From: Sphingopyxis sp.
GTDB taxonomy: Bacteria > Pseudomonadota > Alphaproteobacteria > Sphingomonadales > Sphingomonadaceae
Direction: 5' to 3'
Assembly: GCA_016793775.1 (NCBI GenBank)
Contig: JAEULK010000069.1
Span: forward strand, 1 to 56,943
Length of the DNA: 56,943 bases
Shown piece by piece: positions 51,591 through 56,943 of the stretch (positions are counted from its first letter, which is position 1; each line of letters starts with the position of its first letter). The notes beneath the pieces were generated by a model, which saw only the letters and a program-made list of their open reading frames with translations, made no database searches and was not told the origin of the DNA. The position numbers and the translations under genes are program-made.

Positions 51591-52385
51591 ATGGACCTCG
51601 GGATCAAGGGCAAGGTCGCATTGGTATTCGGCGGCTCCAAAGGCATCGGCCTCGGCTGCGCGCACGAATTTGCGCGCGAGGGCTGTCGCGTCGTTATCGC
51701 CGCGCGCACCCAATCCACCATCGACGCTGCGGTCGCCGAGGTACAGTCCGCGGACGGGCAGGCGATCGGCATCTCCGCCGACTGCACGACGAAGGACGGC
51801 ATCGGCCAGGCAGTGCAGGCGGCGACCACCGCCTTCGCTCCACCCGACATCCTGATCTTCAACGTCGACTCCGGCCCCAAGGGCAGTTTCCTCGAGGTTA
51901 ACGACGACACCTTCGCCGCCGCGAACACCAACAATGTCATGGCGTTCCGCTGGGCGGTGCAGGCGGTGATCCCGCATATGCAGAAACAGGGCTGGGGCCG
52001 CATCCTCACCATCGGCACCAACTCGGTGAAGGCGCCGCACCGCAAGCTCGCGCGCGCCGCGCAGAACACCTACCGCGTCGGCGCGCTCGCGCTGTCGAAG
52101 ACGATCTCTGCCGAGCTCGGCCCGATGGGCATCACCGTCAACAGGCTCGGCACCGGCGCCATCGCGACGCCGCAGTTCAGGGACGTCTTCACGAAGATCG
52201 CCGAGGCGCAGGGCCAGACCTATGACGAGCATATCGCCCAGCGCACTGCCGCCTATCCGATCCCGCGCATGGGCACGCCCGAGGATATGGGCGCCGCCGC
52301 GGCCTTCCTCTGCTCCGATCGTGCGGGCTTCATCACCGGCCAGGTTCTCGTGATCGATGGTGGCAATCTCGAAGTTCTGCAATAA
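51591..52385 (+). CDS. SDR-family protein with altered active site
   Basis: This 264-residue protein has VFGGSKGIGLG and the final DGGNLEVLQ of an SDR. At the active site APHRKLARAAQNTYRVGALALSK has Gln and Arg where Tyr and Lys normally stand, and the NNAG motif is FNVDSGP. This resembles the SDR subgroup with LxxSNxxRxxL instead of YxxxK. Catalysis may use other residues or be lost. ATG 51591 lies one base after the preceding stop. Sixth position in a run of SDR and ligase genes. Confidence 0.77.
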   Translation: MDLGIKGKVALVFGGSKGIGLGCAHEFAREGCRVVIAARTQSTIDAAVAEVQSADGQAIGISADCTTKDGIGQAVQAATTAFAPPDILIFNVDSGPKGSFLEVNDDTFAAANTNNVMAFRWAVQAVIPHMQKQGWGRILTIGTNSVKAPHRKLARAAQNTYRVGALALSKTISAELGPMGITVNRLGTGAIATPQFRDVFTKIAEAQGQTYDEHIAQRTAAYPIPRMGTPEDMGAAAAFLCSDRAGFITGQVLVIDGGNLEVLQ

Positions 52386-52406
52386 TTAGCTATCAAAGGA
52401 ACCGAT

Positions 52407-53201
52407 ATGAAATTGGGAAGTGACATTGCGGCGGTAGTGACGGGCGGTGCCTCGGGCCTCGGCCGCGCCAGCGCCGAGGCGCTGGCAAGCGAAGGCGTCA
52501 AGGTCGCGATCTTCGACGTCAACGAAGAGGGCGGCAAGGCGGTGGCCGACGCGATCGGCGGCATATTCTGCAAGGTCGACATAACCAGCGAAGACAGCGT
52601 CGTTGCGGGCTATGATGCCGCCCGCGCTGCGCACGGCCAGGAACATATCCTCGTCCATTGCGCGCAAATCTCGAAGGGCGGCAAGACCGTCCGCTTCGAC
52701 AAGACGACCGGGGGCTATGTCCGCTACGCGACAGAGGATTATGCCTTCTCGGCGCAGGGCATCCTGATCGCCAGCTATCGGCTCGCCTCGCTCGCTGCGC
52801 TCGGCATGGCGAATGCCGAGCCGCTCAACGAGGATGGCGAGCGCGGCGCGATCGTGCTCACCGCCTCGGCGGCGGCGCAGGACGCGCAGATCGGGCAGGT
52901 CGGTTACGGCTCGCTCAAGGCCGGGGTGAACGGCCTCGTCCTGCCGATGGCGCGCGACCTGATGGACCTCGGCATCCGCGTCAATTCGATCATGCCCGGC
53001 ATCTTCGCCACCCCGCCGATGCTCGCGGTGAAGGACAAGGCGCCCGCGATCTTCGAGGGTCTTGCCGCCTCGGTGCCGTTCCCCAAACGCCTCGGCCATC
53101 CGCACGAGTTCGGCAGCCTCGTGCTCGAACTTGCGCGCAACGGCTATTTCAACGGCCAGACGCTCCGCCTCGACGGCGCGATCCGCATGCCCCCCAAATA
53201 G
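52407..53201 (+). CDS. SDR dehydrogenase, HSD10-like
   Basis: This 264-residue SDR is the paralogue of the 8051-8833 protein: TGGASGLG, TASAAAQDAQIGQVGYGSLK with the serine and YxxxK, and ARDLMDLGIRVNSIMPG, ending LDGAIRMPPK. It should oxidise 3-hydroxyacyl-CoA with NAD. The most marked difference is in the substrate loop near residues 195-215 (FATPPMLAVKDKAPAIF versus FSTPLVAGLPEPVLASL), so the two copies may prefer different chain ends. It starts 21 bases after the previous stop and has AAAGGAA before the ATG. Confidence 0.85.
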   Translation: MKLGSDIAAVVTGGASGLGRASAEALASEGVKVAIFDVNEEGGKAVADAIGGIFCKVDITSEDSVVAGYDAARAAHGQEHILVHCAQISKGGKTVRFDKTTGGYVRYATEDYAFSAQGILIASYRLASLAALGMANAEPLNEDGERGAIVLTASAAAQDAQIGQVGYGSLKAGVNGLVLPMARDLMDLGIRVNSIMPGIFATPPMLAVKDKAPAIFEGLAASVPFPKRLGHPHEFGSLVLELARNGYFNGQTLRLDGAIRMPPK

Positions 53202-53211
53202 GATCGATGAT

Positions 53212-54231
53212 TTGAACGCACCCCAGCAATTCCCCTTCGCGCGCCACTCGGCGGGGCCCGCCCCGCTCCGCCGCCCGGGCTCGATCCGCCGCACCAGCTC
53301 GATCGATTCCGACTGGCCCGACGGCTTCGGCCAGCCATGGATCATGTCGGGGTGCGTGCGCGACCTGCTGACGCCGTTCGAAGGAAAACCCGTCGCGCTC
53401 GCCAGCGGCGAGTTCCGTATCCGCACCTCGCCGATCCGCGAGATCATGGAGATCGACGTCGCGCCGCATCATGCGCGCGCGCAGGAGATGGTCGGGGTGC
53501 GGGCAGGGGGCGCGAGCCGGCAGGCGCTGGCGGCGACGCTCGGCGACCTGCGCGGGACGCCGCTGTTCCAGCTGCTCGACGATTTTGCCGGCGCCAGCCT
53601 CGTCGCCGGGTGGATATGGTCGCGCTGGGCGCCCGACTGGCACGAGCGGATGCGTGCGAACCGTGAGAAATTGGGAGCGGGCAGTAAGGGGCGGATGGTC
53701 AATATCTGCACCGGCTTCACCGAGGGCGGCAGTTCGCTCTCGGACGACGGCGATGTCGATCATAGCGATCAGTCGGCGACCGAGGTTGGCCCGCTCGCCA
53801 ACCCCGACGATCCCGCCGGCTGGCATGAGCTGCCGGTGCAGGAGGGGCGCCCGCTCGCCCGCCGCGCTCGCCGCATCGACCTTTGGCGCGCCGAGGGGGT
53901 GATCAAGGTCGACGCGGGGTTTCAGGACAGCGGCCCCAACCCGCAGGGCACGCGCACCGCGATCCACGAATATCGCGTCTATGCCGAAATCGACGAGGCG
54001 AGCGGCACCCTGCTCGCGCTCCAGGCCTTGCCGCTGATCCTGCCGTTCCGCGAATGCCCCGGCGCCTCGATGAAGGCGGCGCGCATGGTCGGGCAGAATG
54101 TCGGGGAATTCCGCCAGGCGGTGCTCGACACGCTCGTCGGCACGATCGGCTGCACCCATCTCAACGATGTGCTGCGCGCGCTGGCCGATATCCCGCCGCT
54201 CGCAGCGATGTTGCCCGAAAACCACGACTGA
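53212..54231 (+). CDS. DUF2889-type protein, function unknown
   Basis: This 339-residue protein begins with the family-typical RRPGSIRRTSSIDSDWPDGFGQPWIMSGCVRDLLT and has two strand-rich parts with no signal peptide or membrane segment. I assign it to the DUF2889 family from this N-terminus. The only start that keeps the conserved segment is TTG 53212, with AGGA upstream; the first ATG (53344) would remove it. It follows the HSD10-like gene after 10 bases. Its co-occurrence with ligases and SDRs suggests a role in CoA catabolism, which is not known. A gap of 118 bases separates it from the receptor. Confidence 0.68.
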   Translation: MNAPQQFPFARHSAGPAPLRRPGSIRRTSSIDSDWPDGFGQPWIMSGCVRDLLTPFEGKPVALASGEFRIRTSPIREIMEIDVAPHHARAQEMVGVRAGGASRQALAATLGDLRGTPLFQLLDDFAGASLVAGWIWSRWAPDWHERMRANREKLGAGSKGRMVNICTGFTEGGSSLSDDGDVDHSDQSATEVGPLANPDDPAGWHELPVQEGRPLARRARRIDLWRAEGVIKVDAGFQDSGPNPQGTRTAIHEYRVYAEIDEASGTLLALQALPLILPFRECPGASMKAARMVGQNVGEFRQAVLDTLVGTIGCTHLNDVLRALADIPPLAAMLPENHD

Positions 54232-54293
54232 CACCGTTTCCGTAGCGTTTCATGACAAATTGACGCAATCCACTTGTCTGACGTGTTAGACTT

Positions 54294-54305
54294 AGTTATA
54301 TAACT
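54294..54305. promoter_or_regulatory. 12-bp palindromic site (perfect) before the receptor
   Basis: AGTTATATAACT, preceded by GACTT, ends 44 bases before the receptor start. A weaker inverted pair GTCT/AGAC (54276-54291) lies just upstream. This is the only copy not between divergent genes, and links uptake to the catabolic genes. Confidence 0.85.
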
Positions 54306-54349
54306 GGCCAGCGAGGACGCCAGGAAGCCTCGCGGGGAGGATGTTGACC

Positions 54350-56764
54350 ATGATTTTCAAGCAAAAGCGCGATTCGGCTCGCTTGCTCGTTGCGGTTTCG
54401 ATGGCGGCAATGGCGCTGTCTTCGGTCCCGGCCTTTGCCCAGGATGCCGCCGCGCCTGCCGACGAATCCGAATATGACGACGACGCGATCGTCGTGATCG
54501 GCGTCACCAAGCAGGACGCCAACATCCAGGACACCCCGATTGCGATCACCGCCTTCAGCGGCGACAAGCTGACCGATCAGGGCATCAACAAGGTCGACGA
54601 AATCGCGACCTTCACCCCCGGTTTCAACATCCGCGGCGCCGGCAACAATCCGACCGCGCTGACCTTTTCGATGCGCGGCCAGATCCAGGTCGACAACCTC
54701 GCGACGCTCGAACCGTCGGTCGGCACCTATCTCGACGAAATGTATGTTGCGCGCGCCTATGGCCTCAACGTCGAGTTGACAGACATCGAGAGCGTCCAGG
54801 TTCTCAAGGGTCCGCAAGGCACCTTGTTCGGCCGCAACACCTCGGCCGGCGCGGTGCTGATCCAGACCGCCAATCCGCGCTACGGCGAATATTCGGGCAA
54901 GGTCAGCGCGACCTATGGCCGTTTCGACGAGCGCACCGGCCAGGCGGTTCTCAACCTCGGCCTCAGCGACAAGCTCGCGATCCGCGGATCGCTCTATTAT
55001 CAGAAGCGCGACGGCTACAAGACCGACGTCGATACGGGGCGCAAATATGAAGGGCGCGAGACGTGGAACGGCCGCGTCAAGCTCGGCTGGAAGCCGACCG
55101 ATACCTTCGAGGTGATCCTGTCGGGCGAATGGTATGATACCTTCATCGACGGCCCGGCGCGCCAGAACCTCTTCTTCAACGCGCCGCCGAACTTCGGGGC
55201 CGCCAAGCCGATCGTCGACGGCATCGCCGCGACCGATCGCGCGCAGTTCGACGGCAATCCCAATCGCGTTTCGGTGACGCCGCCGACTGCGGTCTTCGGT
55301 GCCGACCCGCGCGGTATCTTCAACGACACGCGCACCCAGACCTACATCGCGAAGTTCATCCTCGACACCAGCTTCGGCCAGGTGCGCTTCATCAACGGAT
55401 ATCGCGGGGTCCAGAGCGAAAACCTCGTCGATCTGGACGGCTCCAGCTTCGCCGCCCACTTCACCGAAGGCACGCAGGATCTGAAGCAATATTCGTCCGA
55501 ACTCCAGGTCACCGGCACCGGCTTCAACGACCGGCTGAACTTCGCCGCGGGCCTCACCTATTTCAAGGAAACGGGTTTCGACCAGTCGCGCTCGAACCTG
55601 TTCGGCGCCACCTTCACCGCCGGTCCGACCGTTCCGCCGCAATTCGTCGGCGCGACCAACTGGTCGAACTTCAGCGGCACGATCGATAACAACAGCTTCG
55701 GCATGTACACCCAGCTCAATTACGAGCTGACCGATGCGCTCAGCATCATCGGCGGGCTGCGCTATTCGATCGACGACAAGGGCGTGACCACCCAGTCGGG
55801 CGATGTCGCGAACAACAGCGACACCTTCGTCCGCTGCAGCCCGATCGGGACGCCCATTCCGTGTCTGCGCACCAACAAGGAGAATTTCACCAACCTGTCC
55901 TACACCATCGGCGTCGATTATGACGTGACCGAAGACATCCTGGTCTATGCCAAGCACAGCAAGGGCTATCGTTCGGGCGCGCTGCAACTGCGCACGCTGA
56001 CGCTGGCGGACTCGATCCCGTCGCAGCCCGAACTGGTCTATGAACAGGAACTCGGCATCAAGACGAGCTTCCTCGACGGTCGCGCCCATTTCAACGTCGC
56101 GGGTTATCACAACGTCGTCAAGGGTGCGCAGCGCAGCCCGGTACTCGCGCCGAACGGTCTCAGCCAGACGGTGATCGAAAACGCCGACACCGAAACCTGG
56201 GGTGTCGAGGTCGATGCGGCGTTTGAAATCACCGACGGCTTCACCGTTTTCGCCAATGGCGCGCTCACCAATCCCAAATATACCAAATATGAGGGCAAGG
56301 GTGTGTCGGGAGCCTTCGGCAGCCAGGTGATCGTCCCGATCGACAAGACCGATTTCCGCTTCGCCGGTATCGTCGAGGAGCAATTCTCGGTGGGCGCCAC
56401 CTATAAAAAGGATATCGGCAATGTCGGGCTCGATGCCAACATCGTCTATGCCTGGCAGGGCAAATTGCCGCAGCTCGAAATTCCCGAGCGGCTGCTGACC
56501 TCGACCGGCGTCGGCGGCCTTGGCCTGACGCCGGCGCAGGCGGCCCAGGTGCTCGCGGTATCGGAGGCTGACTCGCTCGGCATCCTCAACGCGCGCGTCG
56601 CGGTCAGCTTCGGGCCCGAGAAGAATTTTGAACTGGCGCTGTGGGGCAAGAACCTGACCAACGATCAGGAACAGCAATATACGCTGCTGCTGAGCAACAT
56701 CTACATCGGCACCTCGTACAATGAACCGCGTCGCTACGGCGTGACCGGAACTTTCAAATTCTGA
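54350..56764 (+). CDS. TonB-dependent outer-membrane receptor
   Basis: This 804-residue receptor has a signal peptide (cleavage probably after AFA at residue 30), a TonB box-like DAIVVIG (45-51), a plug domain (DTPIAITAFSGDKLTDQGI, GTLFGRNTSAGAVLIQT) and a beta-barrel ending in the aromatic residue of YGVTGTFKF. It is complete and similar to the IroN/FecA-like receptors that sphingomonads use for large organic substrates. ATG 54341 is also in frame, but ATG 54350 has GGGGAGG at nine bases. The palindrome upstream suggests induction with the degradation genes. The substrate is unknown. Confidence 0.9.
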   Translation: MIFKQKRDSARLLVAVSMAAMALSSVPAFAQDAAAPADESEYDDDAIVVIGVTKQDANIQDTPIAITAFSGDKLTDQGINKVDEIATFTPGFNIRGAGNNPTALTFSMRGQIQVDNLATLEPSVGTYLDEMYVARAYGLNVELTDIESVQVLKGPQGTLFGRNTSAGAVLIQTANPRYGEYSGKVSATYGRFDERTGQAVLNLGLSDKLAIRGSLYYQKRDGYKTDVDTGRKYEGRETWNGRVKLGWKPTDTFEVILSGEWYDTFIDGPARQNLFFNAPPNFGAAKPIVDGIAATDRAQFDGNPNRVSVTPPTAVFGADPRGIFNDTRTQTYIAKFILDTSFGQVRFINGYRGVQSENLVDLDGSSFAAHFTEGTQDLKQYSSELQVTGTGFNDRLNFAAGLTYFKETGFDQSRSNLFGATFTAGPTVPPQFVGATNWSNFSGTIDNNSFGMYTQLNYELTDALSIIGGLRYSIDDKGVTTQSGDVANNSDTFVRCSPIGTPIPCLRTNKENFTNLSYTIGVDYDVTEDILVYAKHSKGYRSGALQLRTLTLADSIPSQPELVYEQELGIKTSFLDGRAHFNVAGYHNVVKGAQRSPVLAPNGLSQTVIENADTETWGVEVDAAFEITDGFTVFANGALTNPKYTKYEGKGVSGAFGSQVIVPIDKTDFRFAGIVEEQFSVGATYKKDIGNVGLDANIVYAWQGKLPQLEIPERLLTSTGVGGLGLTPAQAAQVLAVSEADSLGILNARVAVSFGPEKNFELALWGKNLTNDQEQQYTLLLSNIYIGTSYNEPRRYGVTGTFKF

Positions 56765-56795
56765 GGACCACAGGGCGCTCCCTAGGGAGCATTGG

Positions 56796-56830
56796 GGGAG
56801 GGACGGCTTGCCGGCCCTCCCTCTTTTTTT
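56796..56830 (+). terminator. Rho-independent terminator after the receptor
   Basis: GGGAGGGACGG (56796-56806), loop CTTG and CCGGCCCTCCC (56811-56821) form an 11-bp stem with one mismatch, followed by TC and seven T. It lies 32 bases after the receptor stop. Confidence 0.88.
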
Positions 56831-56857
56831 GACCCCAGTTTTGCCTTTGCTGGCCCG

Positions 56858-56943
56858 CCCCCCCCCCCGGCGGCCAAGGAGGAAGGAGGGATATACAAGA
56901 GGACCGGGCCCGGCAGGCGCGGCCGCAGGGGACGGCCCCGGGC
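56858..56943. other. Low-complexity window end with 11-C run
   Basis: An uninterrupted run of 11 C (56858-56868) is followed by purine-rich and GGGCCC-type sequence to the window edge. No reading frame or known element is visible. It could be natural or poor-quality assembly at a contig end. Confidence 0.5.

Noticed and set aside
54296-56677. A 793-codon open frame antisense to the TonB receptor, and other long antisense frames such as those at 3600-5330 and 50669-52069
   Set aside because: GC-rich coding DNA regularly leaves long open frames on the other strand. These give Arg/Ala/His-rich or His/Asp/Gly-rich products without family motifs, whereas the opposite strand has clear domains.
1-56943. 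tRNA, rRNA, CRISPR arrays, insertion sequences, integrases or phage genes
   Set aside because: No cloverleaf, array of spaced repeats, transposase motif or attachment site was found. Gene spacing and composition are uniform, with no boundary indicating a mobile element.

Overview
The window is high-GC alphaproteobacterial DNA, most likely from a sphingomonad (Sphingopyxis, Novosphingobium, Sphingobium or a relative). The evidence is the large TonB-dependent receptor with a DAIVVIG-type TonB box, the inverted intergenic repeats of types common in sphingomonads, and the set of catabolic families. The genus is an inference. I find 55 protein genes, no RNA genes, no CRISPR array and no insertion sequence. 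Coding density is very high, with no gap above 250 bases, and many genes overlap by 1, 4 or 8 bases.

Almost everything from about 2.3 kb to 56.8 kb belongs to CoA-thioester catabolism. There are nine acyl-CoA dehydrogenases (four large/small pairs plus one ACAD10/11-like), six crotonase-fold proteins, twelve SDR proteins, three acyl-CoA ligases, a thiolase, an alpha-methylacyl-CoA racemase, a two-domain MaoC-like protein, a TesB-like thioesterase, two nitronate-monooxygenase-like flavoproteins, a medium-chain reductase, a cytochrome P450, an aldehyde dehydrogenase, a WS/DGAT acyltransferase, two hydrolases (alpha/beta and SMP-30) and an aminoglycoside-phosphotransferase-like kinase. The load of two-subunit dehydrogenases, the racemase and the crotonases without standard catalytic residues suggest a branched or cyclic substrate such as an isoprenoid, terpenoid or steroid-like compound. 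No ring-specific marker is present, so the substrate is not identified.

Layout: 0-2.2 kb, a sulfotransferase-like protein and a secreted amidohydrolase; 2.3-5.0 kb, a leftward operon (racemase, crotonase, phosphatase); 5.3-6.6 kb, a PhoX-type phosphatase; 6.8-11.1 kb, a leftward dehydrogenase-pair/SDR/thiolase operon; 11.4-34.2 kb, divergent modules (crotonase / ACAD pair; ligase / MaoC + two crotonases; thioesterase / ACAD pair + WS/DGAT + two unknowns + flavoprotein; reductase / flavoprotein) and a leftward operon headed by SMP-30, SnoaL and MarR genes with the APH/ACAD pair; 34.3-38.9 kb, three SDR-family genes, a GntR regulator and a ligase; 39.0-43.1 kb, P450, aldehyde dehydrogenase and SDR opposite a TetR regulator; 43.1-47.7 kb, a leftward ACAD pair/crotonase/SDR operon; 47.7-54.2 kb, a rightward SDR/ligase operon ending in a DUF2889-type gene; 54.3-56.8 kb, the TonB-dependent receptor and its terminator.

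The strongest unexplained signal is a 12-bp palindrome, AGTTATATAACT, that stands out from the GC-rich background. Exact or one-mismatch copies lie in four divergent promoter regions and before the TonB-dependent receptor, and weaker copies lie in two further divergent regions. This looks like one regulon joining uptake, activation and degradation. The MarR gene and the P450/TetR pair have different inverted repeats of their own, and the 11.1 kb operon has a fourth type.
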